Part shown: positions 45,638 to 59,300 of the stretch, in pieces | Numbering within the stretch: the first letter of the stretch is position 1 | Layout of the letters: every line of letters begins with the position of its first letter | From: Deinandra increscens subsp. villosa | Lineage: Eukaryota; Streptophyta; Magnoliopsida; Asterales; Asteraceae | Direction: 5' to 3' | Assembly: GCA_039602395.1 (NCBI GenBank) | Contig: JBCNJP010000027.1 | Location: 32,939,962 to 33,003,961, forward strand | DNA: 64,000 bases | Program-made: the position numbers and the translations under genes | Notes under the pieces: model-generated | What the model saw: the letters and a program-made list of their open reading frames with translations, nothing else | What the model was told of the DNA's origin: nothing | Databases searched by the model: none

Positions 45638-46605
45638 CAAGGCCAATCTGGCATGAAAAAGAATATGTGTCGGTAGCAAGTACTGGGTCTTTTTTCCCGT
45701 CACCAACGATGAGGTCCAAGACACTTTGATCTGTCTTCTTCCACTTCTCAGGTTCCTGCAAAACATTAACGATGTGGTAACCACATCCAGTATCAAATAC
45801 CCATGAATTGGAGGAAACAGTAAAAAGTTCAATAACGTGTATTGACATACCTGATGAGCAACCCTTGTTGGGGTTCTTGGTCATCTTTAGCTTTGCAAGA
45901 TGAACGGGACAGTTATGACGCCAGTGTCCTCTCTTGTTGCACTCATAGCAAAGGCGTTCCTCGGGAGGCGGCGCCTGTCGTTTCTTGCCTTTGCCTTCTT
46001 TAACCTTCTTGGTCTTGGAGATATTAGTATTAGCAACTCTGAGCACGTTCGGTGTGGTCCTGATTTTCACGTTGGGTATCAACGGAATAACCTCCTCGAT
46101 CGTTTGTGCCGAACAATTAATCGCAAGAATGCGATAATGTTCCGGTAGAGACCTAAGCAGAACATCAAGAGCCATCCCGTCAGCGATGGAGTAGCCGAGG
46201 TTGATCAGCCTGTTGCGATATGCTTTCATCAGCATGACACAATCGTATGGTGAGGACTCGCTCGCCATATTGCAGTTCACAAATTGTGAAAGTGCCTCAG
46301 CTCGCTCAGTCCTTTGACCCAAATCAAATAAATCTTTGAGTTTACGCATGATGTCATAAGCAGTCATCCCTATAAAATTGTACCGATAATCCTGAGTCAT
46401 GCTAGATAAGATCAGGTCAGTGACGTCCTTATCATCGTCAGGTGTGCTTTTGGAGCTCAGTTCGCGAGTTCTCATTTAACAAGTAAGATGGAATACTCGT
46501 GATACGGTCAATAACATAGAGTTTCCCGAAGAGCGTTAAAAGGTTCCTCAGGGTAGTTTGCCATGCAAGAAAGCCAGTCTCAGTGAAGGGGTCGAGTTGT
46601 ACCAT
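45638..46605 (-). pseudogene. Ty1/Copia gag (and start of protease), copy B, truncated by CACTA
   Basis: Same architecture as copy A, with fewer lesions upstream: the frame runs MVQLDPFTETGFLAWQT through LLTLFGKLYVIDRI to LQKHT (ATG at 46605). The next segment (PDDDKDVTD onward) is in another frame, a frameshift shared with copy A. The knuckle is CYECNKRGHWRHNC, and the protease motif VFDTGCGYH is kept. It is cut by the CACTA terminus at 45637. The shared frameshift shows the element was already defective before the segmental duplication. Confidence 0.85.
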
Positions 46606-47775
46606 TGAACTTAATGGAGGTGAGTTTCATTAGCCTTCTGCCATAAGCAAAGTAGATTTGAATTAGTATTTTCGATGTTTTATTTTTCTTTAAAAATAAG
46701 TTGGTAAAGTTTATATTTAAGAAATCGAGAATTCGTTTAGGCGACATTATTTGAGACCTCCAATTGAGCCTTAGGAGCAAAGCCGTGTAAACAAACTGAA
46801 CGGGTGTCAATTGTGAGACTCTAGGTCACAATTCTCGGTATGAGGCCGCTATATACATAATAGTGTATTTTGCGATACGTTTAGCCTCATCCGTGCCCAC
46901 TTCAGCAATACACACCTATAACGCGGTGTTGAAATACTCCAAAACTACGAACATATATGTCTAAAGCAATAGTAATCCTAAATGGTCGTTCTGACAGAAG
47001 GTACCCTCGACACCAAGTGCGGTGTTGAAATACTCCAACACTGATGCTCCGGTTAATACGTTCCAAGTTCGACTTGAGATAGGATGGCACAAACTATCAG
47101 TTTTTAATAATTGCCAGATACGAATATTAATTTCTTTTAATATTTAATTATCGTCAGACACGAACAATAAACCCAATCACCACTCGGGACTCGTAATTTA
47201 ATTTAACCTAATTAAAGTTACTAAGTTGTCATGAATGGCATATTGTGTGTTAAACGGCTTTTGGTCTTGATCTCGCTTGAGCCATATAAGCGAGATGATT
47301 ATGGACTTATTTAAATAAAATTAAACAAAGTATATGGTGAACAACCAAGGAGGCAATGCTGTGCGTTCTTGGATCCGGTTCAACTCCCACAAGCTTCGAC
47401 ATCCCTTTGGCGTGTGTCCAGTTTTCGAGTCTTGGTTATTTACAAAATTTACAATTACTAAAGTAGTAGTAACCTAGCTCTAAATTTTATACAACTTTGA
47501 AACCCTAAAACGGGTCCACCAAAACCAAAAACGAAAAACAAATGGGCCAAAAACATTGGTTCAACCAGAGAAACAACCACACCACATTACATACAATTAT
47601 GCAATTAAAATAAGGGTCGGACGTAACACACAATCTAAAATATAATATAGAATTAAAATTAAACAAGTAAAATTAATTCTAATTCGCAACTTGGATATTT
47701 ATCGAAATTGCGAACTACCGGTTACTAAAAGACCGGTTCTGGTTTGCGAGGGGGTGACAATGACTCTGATACCAC

Positions 47776-48966
47776 TGTTGGATTTTACCGTGGATATCCG
47801 GGTTACCGATTTGAATTTTATTAAAATCGATTAAATTTATTAAATTAATTCATAATTAATTTAGCAGTGGAAAAGAATTTAAAACATCGCGAATACGAAC
47901 CGTAAACAGGATCAGTCAACGATCGCAACAAACACAGATAAAATAATCTATTTATAATAAATAAACAAACTAAATATCTAAGCGAGTTAGATACCTTGGC
48001 GGGATTCGAGCAGCCGCTCGAGACACCTGGATTCAACGGACTGTCGCTAGTACGAACTGTGACATCTTTCTCGAAACGGCGGATCAGATCATCTACGGTG
48101 GCGGCGACAATGGCGGCGGTGGTGGCAGACTTGCCACGAGCGGCGGCGACGATTAAACATGATCAACCGGGATCACAACAGGAATCGTCCCCACGACGAT
48201 CTCTTCACCGGTCGTAGGCGGTGGCGGCGATACGGTGGTGGTGGTGACCGACGGATACAACGGCGCGGACCACGACGAGAGGACGGGGTGTGGTGGCCTC
48301 AGCTGCGCCGGCAGCGCGAAGACCACTGGCCAGCAATCGACCGACGACGGACGGCGAGCCGCGTCAGCTGTGGCGCTAGCCGCGACTGTGGCGCTAGCCG
48401 TGACTGTGGCTTTGGTTGCGGCTCGGCTGGCGGAGGCGGCTCAGGCTCGTTTGGCTTCTTTCTCCAATCTCGAACACACGCTGGCTAAACGGGGAACCAT
48501 CGAAATAGGCGATGATCGGTGTTGGCGGTGGAGGTCGATCAGCGGCGGCTCCGAACGGGAGCCGGCTTGGGTTCGACGCAAGAAGGAGAGAGAGAGAGTT
48601 AGGGTTGAGAATTTTGTGACTTATGTCGCAATCCACTCTCTCCCTATTTTATTATAAAAATCACGGACCGGGGCTTTGACAGACTGGGCCCGGTCGCGAT
48701 CCTATCCAGTCCACCATTATGATCAGTATGTTAATCCAGTAACAACTGATCAAACCGTTTAATCAAAACACGAGCGTTTTGGCCGAAAACGTTTTGTCGT
48801 TTAACTAAATAAATAAATAATTATTTATTTAATTTGTCAATTGTTCGTTTTAATAATAATTAACGGGTAATTAGATTTATGATCCGTTGACCCGGGTGTA
48901 ACTCTTACGGGTCAATATCGGGTCGGGTTCGTTAGTTTGTCGGGTTTGGACACCCTTTTTCCAACA
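47776..48966 (-). mobile_element. Copia 5' LTR (copy B)
   Basis: The 1191-bp counterpart of 7385-8545, starting TGTTGGAAAAAGGG at 48966 and ending GGTAAAATCCAACA at 47776, next to an intact primer binding site at 47763-47775. It has the same GC-rich interior and TATA-like promoter. The LINE resumes at 48967. Confidence 0.85.
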
Positions 48967-51871
48967 AAATCTTCATGGGAGGAACATTTTGATCACTCCT
49001 CAAAATTTATCTGGTTTAAAGAAAAACTCAAACGTTTGAAAAATATAATCAAAGATTGCAGAAAAACCATTCCGGATTATAATAAACAGATTTCGAAGAT
49101 TAAAAAAGAGGTTTATGAGATCGATAAAATGTTAGATGATGGTTATGGTTCGGACGATCTTTCAATGTGAAGAACTGAGTTGTTAAGGAATATTGATTTG
49201 ATTGAGAAACCGATGATGTCTGATTTATCTCAAAAGGCGAAGATCAAATGGGGTAAAGAAGGGGATGAAAACACTAAATTTGTTCATGGCATCATAATTT
49301 ATTGCAGACGTCAAATGGCTATTAATGGGCTCAAGATCGATGGTGCGTGGGTTGATAATCCTATCGAAATAAAGAGTGCTTTCGTGTCTTATTTTTCTGA
49401 TAAATTCAAACGGGGAAATGAAGGTAAAGTCATTCACAGAAGTAATCATTTCAGAGCCATCTCCCAAATCTCGAGAAATGCATTAGAGCCCCCCCCCCCC
49501 CCCCGTCCTCTTTGAAAGAAATTAAGATGGTTGTTTGGGATTGCGGGTCGGATAAAGCTCCTGGACCAGATGGTTTCTCATTTGGCTTCATAAGGAAATA
49601 TTGGGATATCTTGCATTCTGATATTAAGGATTTCTTAGATGAATTTTTTAGTTCCTCCAAAATCCCGTTAGGTTGCAATTCCTCTTTTATATCTCTTATT
49701 TCGAAAGTCCAAAGCCCTATCTCGTTTTGCAGATTAACGTCCTATCAGTCACGTCAGGGTAAAATACAAAATCATTGCCAAGATTCTTGCTAATCGGATG
49801 GCGGGGGTAATTGATCAGGTTATTAGCCCGGTTCAATCAGCTTTCATTAAAGACCGTCAATTTCTAGACGACCCCCTTATGTTGAAAGAGGTCATCGACT
49901 GGTACAGTCACAAAAAGAAAAGGCTTTTAGTTTTCAAAATTGACTTTTCCAAGGCCTCTGATTCGGTGTTATGGGATTACTTGGATATGATGCTTGATTC
50001 TATGAGCTTTGGCAATAGGTGGAGATCTTGGATTCGTGTTTGCCTCTCTTCAAACAGATCGTCGCTGTTAGTTAATGGGAGCCGTTCTACATAATTAAAT
50101 GTTGGTAGGGGTCTTTGGCAAGGCGACCCTATGGCCCTGTTCCTTTCTATCCTTATCATGGTGGGACTTCATGTGCTCCTAGAAGACACCATCGAAGCGG
50201 GTTAATTCAGTGGCATTTGCAAAAGAGGTATTAATCTTTCCTACTTTTTCTATGCGGATGATGCTATATTAATTGGTCAATGGTTCATTAAGAATGTCAA
50301 GAACATTGTGGAGATTTTGAAGTTTTTTCATAAGGTGTCCGGGCTCTCAATTAATCTCCAAAAGTTCTCCCTTTTCGGCATTAGCGTTAAGCCTGAAGAG
50401 ATAAAAAGTATGGCGAAAATTACAGGTTGTAAACCTGCTCGGTTACCTTTCACTTACCTTGGCCTCCCCGTAGGGGCGAACATGTCTTGTATATCGAACT
50501 GCGAGCCGATTTTATGAAAAGTTTTCTAAAAGGTTGAGCAAGTGGAAACGTAACATGTTATCGATTGGAGGAAGGGCTACCCTCGTTTCTTCGGTTTTGG
50601 GTTCTCTTGGATCGTATTATTTTTCCTTGTTTCCTATTCCGTCAGGGGTGATTAAAAGATTAGAATCAATTCGTTTTAGATTCTCCCGGGGAAGATAACT
50701 CAAAAAAATCCCCTTGGGTTAAATGGGAGTTCACGATTGCGAGTATAAATCAAAGGGGTATCGGAATTGGTAGCCTTTATGCGATGAACATAGCTTTATT
50801 GTATAAATGGCGTTGGAGATTTGTATCTAACGAAAATGCTCTTTGGGTTCACCTTCTGAAAGCCATTCACGGTCCTAACTTCGGGGTTTGCTACAAAGGT
50901 AAAGCTTCTAGCGTTTGGCATCGCATTATAAAGTTGTGTGATAAGTGTCATAATCGAAATCGTATACCTTATAATGCGATCCATAGAAAAATCGGAATTG
51001 GAAATGAAACGTTTGTTTAAAGACATTTGGTTGAGGATTGTCCGCTTAAAATTCGTTTTCCTCGTTTTTTTGCGTTAACTCATAACAAGGATGGGTTTAT
51101 TAGCAATTATAGGGACGGGTCATCCTGGTCTTGGTCTTTGTTTTGGCGAAGAAGTATTAGAGGAGGGGCTGAAGAGGAACAATTTATTAAACTTTCAGAG
51201 TTGATTTCCAATGTCACGTTCTCGAGCGATGTTGACAAATGTGTTGGTCTCTTGATGGTGAAGATGAATTTTTGGTAAAAGCGGTGAGAAAGCACATCGA
51301 TCGGATCCATCTTCCTAATGGTGTGTTTGCTACTAGGGGGCTAAGGTACGTACCAAAAAAGTCAATATTGTTATATGGAGATTATTTTTGGATCGTTTAC
51401 CCACTTGGTTTAACTTATCTAAAATTAGCATTGAGATCACATCTATTTTCTGCCCCATTTGCAACAACGTGTGGAAATTAGTAATCATGTGTTCGGTGAC
51501 TATGATCTATTTGCAAAAATCTTGGCTCGGAGTGGATTGTCTCAACCCGGTCAATCCTGATGCTCTCTATAAATGTATTGAAGATCAAAAGCTCTCCAAA
51601 ATAAAGAAAGAGGTGGTTTTAACGATTATCTATACTACGTGGTGGCTCGTTTGGAAGACAAGAAATTCTTACATTTTTCGTCTGACCAATATCCGGAACG
51701 GTGGTATATTTGATTCGATTGTATTGAGTTCTTTTATGTGGTTTTCGTCTAGGAATCGTAAAAACTTGATTCGATGGACTGATTGGATGATAAATCCTTT
51801 ACTATCTTTGTATTTTTTGCTCGTTTATGAGCTAATTTAATAAAACTCTTACTGTCGTTTCAAAAAAAAAA
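48967..51871 (+). pseudogene. LINE ORF2 (reverse transcriptase + zf-RVT), copy B
   Basis: Uninterrupted counterpart of the copy-A LINE. RT landmarks are DKAPGPDGFSFGF, QSAFIKDRQFLDDP and VFKIDFSKASDSVLW, with the catalytic FYADD at 50251-50262. The C-terminal region has FCPICNN near 51450. Inactivating lesions include the stop at 49168 (shared with A), a frameshift in the YRPIS region near 49735 and several stops after 50090. It ends in a short A tract at 51871. The endonuclease domain is missing because of the Copia insertion. Confidence 0.9.
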
Positions 51872-52271
51872 TTGTTGGCGAGGCATGCAAATAAATAAAA
51901 AATGATGCTATCGCGTTTGTTTGTTTTGTTATTTCCTTAGGTAAGGCCGCGAGCTCGAATCTTCTCGGGCACGACGCATTTCACTTCCTGCTTATAGTTT
52001 TTATTTCTTTCGGTCTTTCTTGTTTTATTTTTCCAGTTTGTTTGGTGTTAAATAATGATAGACGTGTTTTTTTCCTTCTTTTAGAATAGAGTTGATTGTA
52101 ATGAAGTTGTTAATGAGATATCTTACCTACTACTCAAGGTCATGAGTTCAATTCTCATTCGGCTCATTATCTCTCTTTTTTTTATCCAACTTTTTTTAAA
52201 TTTTCTTTTCGGGTTTTGTTTTACTTTTAGATGTGTGTTTTAATATTAACAACTTAGATTCTTTGTTAGGT

Positions 52272-52470
52272 GCATGGTTGTAAAAATCCCGCCAAGCCTC
52301 CGACTAATCACTTAGCGGCCTTAACCGATTAGCGATTAGTCACCGATTAATCATGTCAAGGAGGATTAATTCCCGATTAATGCCGACTAATCCCCGATTA
52401 GTCGCCGATTAATCCCTTAACACTCGTCGACCGCCGAGCTACCGCCAAGCGGTTTTTACAACCTTGGTTA
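52272..52470. mobile_element. MITE with GGTTGTAAAAA termini and CGATTAATC repeats (copy B)
   Basis: Copy-B version of 13205-13393, with the same terminal inverted repeats and CGATTAATC-type interior. Confidence 0.6.
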
Positions 52471-53158
52471 GGTGCTTAAGTATTTATTTTTACTCTATGC
52501 AAAATTAATTATTCCACAATAAAGACTGAGATCGTTATAGATAAAAAAATGTTGTTTTTACTCTTTTATTTTACGGTTATTTTTTCTTTTGATAACTTCC
52601 AATTGTAAGTTTCTTCCTTGTTTGTTAACAGGTAAAAATGACGATTTTCGTTTACTTTAAGCTAGTCAGTGACTCGGATGAATACCCGAGACTCTGATAT
52701 AATAAGAATTATACGAAGTAAAATATCAAAGCTTCTTTTCTAACTATTAACATGATCTTCAGAAAGTCCACGTTTCTTTTATATTTTCTCACAAACTTCA
52801 AAAGTGAATAAATTATAAGTTGTATACCCCATTAATAAAAACTCATAAAGAAAAACATACTTTAGAGTTCTAAAATCAACTTTACACAACTGCATCCATA
52901 TAAATTATTGGACCTAAGCATTTACAAAAACAAATAAACAACATCAACTACAACAAACTCAATGATGCGTTTCATCAAAACACATAATCTACATATTAAA
53001 CATGACACATATTTTCCTAGTTATAGAAGTCACCTCCACTTAAACAAATGTGATTCTTTTCTAATCTAGAACATGATAAAAAAACGAAACAAACAACAAT
53101 GCAGACTTCATGTGTTCAATTCAAATATACTGAGCTTTCATAAATAAAATAAAAAAAA

Positions 53159-54660
53159 CACACATAATTTATACAAAAAATTAGAAGATCCATCAAATTA
53201 AAAAGAACACCTGCAACTCAAAGAAAAAATATCAATCAAAGAAGATCTCCAACTGACACACTTGTGTATTCGACCTACATTAAACTTGACCAATGGAATA
53301 TTTCCCCAATGCTTATAAACAAAACATATCTCATCAGTGAGAAGAAAAGCACAAAATCCAAGTACGAAAAAATAAACATGAACTTTTTTTTATCTTCTAC
53401 AGTATGTTAACATGACTATAGTTTACAAAGCAAAAAGCCTTGAAACACATAATGAAATGAAATTTCAAACTTACAAGGTCCGGAAATCATCGGACCTGAT
53501 TAGGGGAAAATGATGCGACCTGCCTTGACCTTGGAGTTGGTAATAGATTCTCTGAACAATCATAAGTACACGTCTCAAATTCAAATTTCAAAAAAGTTAT
53601 CCCCTGTAATGATGCAAAAAAAGTCATCGGACCAGATTAGAGGAAAATGATGCAACATGTCTTGACATTGGAGTTCGTAGTAGATTCTCTGAACAATCAC
53701 AAATACACGTCTCAAATTCAAATTTCAAAAAAGTTATCCCTTGGATTGTTGCAAAAAATCACTAAAACCTACTTCTGCACACAAATAACACAGATCTAGT
53801 GTCAGTTACATTCTGATCTCATCGGTTATGAAACAACTGTTTAGAAGAAATATTATAAAGTATGCTTGATAGATTTGAATGAACGTTATTACATTTCATT
53901 TTTCATCATGGCCTTCATCTGCAACTATTTGTGTCATTAATTTCAACATTCTTACCCACATGAAAACCATTCATTTCAATTCAAGCAACCTCATAGAAAG
54001 AATATAAACCAACATTATTTAAAGTCAAATAATCATATACCTTATTAGAATTGCTTGATTTTCATGAAGTTTGACTTATTAAAAGTCAAACTATCCTATT
54101 TTGGATCACAAATTTGCCAGGAATTCGAGTTTGTTTATATATTTTATTGATTCAAGAAGATTTTATATGTCAATATGAAGCTACAACAAGTTTCAGAATC
54201 AAATTTTATGAAGATTTGAGCAGAATTTGAATTTCACAACTTGTGTTCTTCATGGAGGTCCTTTAATGGTGACATTCTCAAATCTTTATGGTTTTGATTA
54301 ATTCTTATTTCTATAGATTTGTTTTTAGCATATGAATCCATTGATACAATAAATTTTGAGTATTTCTCAACGAATGATCGAATTAGAGTTCAAGTTCATC
54401 AATGGTGGGCTAAGAAAGTCACGACTTTGTTTTTTGATTCGTTCACCATCATTCGTTGATCGAACCTAAGCAATATAGATCTAGTTTTGTTAGGTTTTCT
54501 GTCACGAATCCAAAGCAATTTACGGATCGAATTTTCCTTGAAAAAGAAGGAGATACGATGAATCAAAGTTGTGGTATTGTAAAAAAAATATAGATAATTT
54601 TTGTATGGAGAGAATTCAATTTTTAATTATAATATCCTTGACTTTTATAAAACCATTTAA
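53159..54660. other. Flank beyond copy B, no gene seen
   Basis: AT-rich and without credible frames. It contains one tandem duplication (53488-53781). The sequence does not match the region following copy A, where a Mutator-like element and an assembly gap intervene. Confidence 0.5.
53488..53781 (+). repeat. Tandem duplication, two units of 147 bp
   Basis: Units start CATCGGACCTGATTAGGGG (53488) and CATCGGACCAGATTAGAGG (53635). Both run through AGATTCTCTGAACAATCA and end CAAAAAAGTTATCCC. Confidence 0.85.
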
Positions 54661-55078
54661 TTTTTTGTCGGACCCAGCGGACGGGCGTTCCTCCCTTCGA
54701 CCGGCGGACGTCCTTGTCTTTGGGTGGAAGCACGGGAAGCACGCCTGTGTCGACCTTACTGGGGTTTCCCCTCTCGTGGGGTTCAAGGGCTCTGGTTTCC
54801 GGGCAGGCCTGGCTGTCGCGAATGCTGCTGCAGGGAAAGTGCGCAAACATGAGGAAGCGTGTTTGGCGAATCAACATGTGTTCGTGCCTTTTGCGTTTGA
54901 TACATTCGGTTACCTTGCCCCGGAAGCTGTGGATACCTTGAGCCGTGTCCAGAAGGTCATGCATGGGAACGTGGTGACCCCTAGTGGTTCGAATGTGGTT
55001 TTCACTCGATTAGGCTTTGCTATTCAGAAAGGGCTGGCGGCGCAGCTTGTTGCCCGCCTCCCATGTACTTCATGTTGA
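54660..55078 (+). pseudogene. GC-rich retroelement-derived fragment, nuclease-like motif
   Basis: The protein-like part of this frame starts about 54668 (LSDPADGRSSLRPADVLVFG) and runs to a stop at 55076-55078. It includes HACVDLTGVSPLVGF, KVRKHEEACLANQHVFVPFA, FDTFGYLAPEAVDTL and GFAIQKGLAAQLVARLP. It closely resembles a segment recalled from the C-terminal end of many plant reverse-transcriptase-annotated proteins. The PADVLVFGW...ACVDLTG pattern resembles a PD-(D/E)XK-type nuclease core, which is an inference. It is much more GC-rich than its surroundings, and no partner domains lie nearby. The upstream part of the open frame (from 54569) is not similar and is probably host sequence. Confidence 0.5.
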
Positions 55079-55420
55079 GTTGTAACCTATGTTTTTTTCT
55101 AAGTTTGTTTTAGAGTTGTTAAATTATTGGCCTATAATTTAAGTAAAATGTTATATGTATAAAATCAAATCTATGTTATTCACAAATCTGTAAAAATGAT
55201 ACATAAGCCTAATCCTAGGTGTCACACCTTAAATTGTGCTATCTGACATAAAAAACTTGTGTTTATTATATGTATAGAGAGATAGATATTATTTTTTAGA
55301 TTTCTATATTTTTATTTTCCTAGAACCAATATTCATTTTATTAGGTTTTTTCTACGGGCGATATGTTAAACTCATTTTTCAGTTACTCGAGAGTATATTT
55401 TATTGCTATTTTACCTTTAT
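55079..55420. other. AT-rich spacer, nothing recognised
   Basis: No coding frame or repeat was recognised between the GC-rich fragment and the first unit of the 4-kb tandem duplication. Confidence 0.5.
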
Positions 55421-55693
55421 TTGATCATGTTTTTTATGATGCAATCTAGATATGCACAACTTGCACATAACAACAATTTTCTCCATGTTGTATTTTACCA
55501 TAATATTTTTGAACCGTATTTTATACACAACTTGCATATAACAACAATTTTGTGCAAGTGAGATCACTTAATAAAGTATTATATTTTGTAATGGACATTT
55601 TCTTACTATTCCACTAAATCTTAAAACTTGAAGAATATATTAATATTGAATTATTAAGTCTTTAAAAGTCCATGTCATATATATATATATATA

Positions 55694-56085
55694 GAGGAAG
55701 GATAAAATGAAAACCTCTCCGAGTTTAGAAAACCGTGAAAACCAAGCTAAAAAATTCGATTTTTGTTCCGATTTTTTTTATGGTGATTCTCTAAGTTAAA
55801 AAAAATCCCTTTATGCAAAAAAAAAAAACGCCTAGTAAATTAAAAAAATATATATATTTTATAACCGAGGTTACATATGTAACAGGGTACTGTTACATAT
55901 GTAACCTCGGTTATAAAATATTTTTTTAAAAAATTTTTACTAGGCGTTTTTTTATTTTTTTGCATAAAGGGGTTTTTTTTTAACTTAGAGAATCACCATA
56001 AAAAAAATCAGAACAAAAATCGAATTTTTTAGCTTGGTTTTCACGGTTTTCCAAACTCGGAGAGGTTTTCATTATATCCCTCTCC
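55694..56085. mobile_element. Fold-back MITE E4 in (TA)n
   Basis: The left arm GAGGAAGGATAAAATGAAAAC-CTCTCCGAGTTT pairs with AAACTCGGAGAGGTTTTCAT-TATATCCCTCTCC. Further blocks ACCAAGCTAAAAAATTCGAT / ATCGAATTTTTTAGCTTGGT pair. The centre has GTTACATATGTAAC twice (55870-55883, 55892-55905). It is present only in unit 1. Confidence 0.88.
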
Positions 56086-56103
56086 ATATATATATATATA
56101 TAT

Positions 56104-56296
56104 TGAAAAGTTTATTGTAGACTCTCTCATAAGTGTAGACATGTAGACACCTTTTTTCACCATTAGATATCTTGATCTAATGATTGTGATTAATTTTCTT
56201 TTTTGTTTTTTATTTTTTCTCGTTATTCAGAAACTTTCACATGTGAATCACATGTGAAAAATAGTTTTTTCACATATGAAATGTTTACAATGAACC

Positions 56297-56300
<4 letters not shown>
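56104..56300. mobile_element. Fold-back MITE E5 in (TA)n
   Basis: Starts TGAAAAGTTTATTGTAGAC and ends GTTTACAATGAACCTCAC. The core carries TTCACATGTGAA (56236-56247) and TCACATGTGA (56248-56257). It is shorter than its relative at 59759 and its arms are less well preserved. Confidence 0.7.
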
Positions 56301-56345
<45 letters not shown>

Positions 56346-56350
<5 letters not shown>

Positions 56351-59300
56351 TCAGATAGAACTTTTGTTTATTGTAAGAACTGCGAGAACAGTTCCTAATC
56401 ACTCATTTAGAATGTAACCCATTATATATATTTTAATTCAAAAAGACAATAAAGTTTTTAACCTATATGACTAAATAAAACCCTATTAAAATATTATTAA
56501 CTAACAAAATATCTTGCTTATTGAAGACTAATTATTGTAAATATTTTTATGTTTTTATTAAGTTTTAATATATTTTAAACTTATTTTTAATGTTTTCTAA
56601 TTTCTTATTAACTTTTTATAAACCTTTTTGTTTTATTTTTTAACAATTTTGTAAAACTTTTTATTAACTTTTAATTTTTTACGTATTTTAATAACTTAAA
56701 AAAAGTTAACTTCTTGTTAACTTAAGTTCTTTACTTTTTAAATTATATATTTTTTTAAAATTATTAGGTTTTTAAATTTACTTTTTATATTTTTGATATA
56801 TGTTTTTTTTACTTTTCTTTACTTACTTTTTATGTTTTTGAATGACTTTCTTTACTTTTATTAAACATTTTTAAAACATTTTTATTAAGTTTTTTACCCT
56901 TTTATTTTTTTTTAACTTTTTGTTGGTTTTTTAATTTGCTTTTTATGTTTTATAAATATTTGTTTTTTTACTTTTTTTTTCAATGTTGCAGAAGTCGCGA
57001 TTAACCGGTGATTAATCAGTGATTAATCGTTTGGCGGTCCCCCACCGTCTACGATTAATGGTTTAACGGTCAGTTGGTCAACGACAGTCAACATCGGACC
57101 TTGGCGGTCTTTGGCGGTCTTGTCGGCCTTGACGGTTAACCAATTTTTTTAATTAAAATAAAACTAATAAAATTCTCAAATATCTTCTTTTAGCGTTTAT
57201 TAGAAGAGAATGTAATGTTTGTAGATGAGTACAGGTTGGATGGAGTCCAAATATTGGAATCACTTTGAGAATGTTAAAAGAAGATGATAATTTAAGTATG
57301 GTGTTTGTTTTTTTGGGATTATTAAACGTATTCGACTTTAATATTGTAGTTTTTTTGACTTAAATGTTTATATAAGTACTAGTTTATTACTTTTTAAAGT
57401 TATTTACTTATTAACTATACTAGGATATTGCCATATTGGAATATGTATATGTTTATATATATATTTTTGTAATAATTAAGGGTCTCCGATTAATCGCTGA
57501 TTAATCACGATTAATCCGATTAATCGCTTAACATCAGTCGACCGTCGAGCTACCGTCAAACGATTTCTGCAACCTTGCTTTTTTTTTACTTCTATAAGCA
57601 TTTTTTTAAATGTTTATAGTAAAAAAAAATATTTAAATGCTTACGCGCATTCAATATAGACATTAACAACCATGCAACATATGCCTACGAATATGCAACG
57701 ATATATTACATATATGAAACAAGATTCATTTATGCTTTAATCAGATCTGATTGTTCGATGCGATTGAACTTTTCTTTTGCTTTTTTATACATGTTTAATT
57801 TGGTATTCTTGGAGTTCCTCATTACCGATCACTTTTTTTAAATTTTCCTTACTGATTCCTATGTGTAAGAAGGTTTGCACCAATTTAACAACAACCTACA
57901 CCATTTTATTAGTGTAAAAAGATATTTACATGTTTGTCACACCACGCTTTAGGTTTGTAAGAACTAACCGCATTGGTGTAGCAAGAACATGATACAAGTG
58001 TATAATATTATGTGCAAATGCAACACAATGATATTTTACTACTTGTTAATGAATAGGTAATAGATATGTAACAAGATGCAACCATGCAACAAATGCCTAC
58101 GAGAATGCAATATATTAACAATCATGTAACATATACGTACGAGCATGCAACGATATTCAACATATATGGAACAAGATTAAATCCTGCTTTAACCATACCT
58201 CTGATTATTTGTGAGATGGTACTTTTCATTTACTTCTTTTATACACCATTTAATTCGGTATTCTTGGATTTCCTCATTACCGACCCCATTTTCATATTTT
58301 TCTTACTGACTCTTACGTGTAAGAACGTTTGCACCAATTTAACAACAACCTACACTCTTTTATTAGTGTAAAAACATGTTTACATGTTTATACACCATGC
58401 TTCAAGTATGTAAGAACTCGTTGCATTGATGTAGCAAAAACCTGATACAAGTGTGTAAAATTATATGCATTGATGTAGCAAAAACCTGTTACACCATTTT
58501 ATTAGTGTAAAAATATATATGTAATTGTTCATTACCCATGCATAACTATTTGTTTCATACATGTAACAACATGCATTAAAAAAATTGATAATTTTGAGAT
58601 TCTTTAATGTTGTTTTTGGTGCTTGTAAAAAATTGATACTTTTGAGATCTTGGTATTGTTTTGGTGCTAGTATCATCATGGTTTTAGTTTCGACGGGTGG
58701 TAACCTTTTACTACACGTTGGTAGGACTTTGTTACGAAAATGTAAGGTATATGTAAGAAGATGTAACCATGTAACAGATGCCTACGATAATGCAATATAG
58801 ACAACCGTAACTATGTAACAGATGCTTACGAGCATGCAACCATGTAAAACTTGTTTAAATATTTGTTACACAATGCTTCAGGTTTGTAAGAACCAGCTAC
58901 GTGGTTGTAGCAAGAAAATATGTTTGCGAAAAATGTGTTTGGGCATTTGCCTGATAGATAATGTGTTTACGGAATATGTGAGAGAAGAAAATATGATATA
59001 CTGATCGATTAGAGATAAATCTAAATATTTATATGTTTTAATATTTTACATACGTGTAACTGTTCGTTACACATGCATTTCTTCGTTACACATATATAAC
59101 TGTGCATTACATATATGTAACAACATACATTAAAGAAAATACATGAGAAAATAAAAATTAACGAGACTATAACCAAATTAACGATAAAAAAATCCTTTTT
59201 AATGGTATCTTTTTCAAAATATAATATTTTATACAAAAATTATTAATGATTTAAAATGAAGGAGGAAAAGTAGATATTTATGTCACATCATCTTATTATG

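Larger units (their letters stand above)
41544..53158 (+). repeat. Segmental duplication, copy B
   Basis: This is the direct repeat of 1-14084, shorter because it lacks the fold-back pair and the template-switch insertion seen in A. Homology begins at 41544 only because copy A runs off the window there; the duplicated unit may extend further left into the ORF series that starts at 38091. Homology ends in an A-rich stretch at about 53158, which is where the Mutator-like element sits in A. Copy B retains more intact frames than A, for example the PB1-like gene. Confidence 0.95.
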
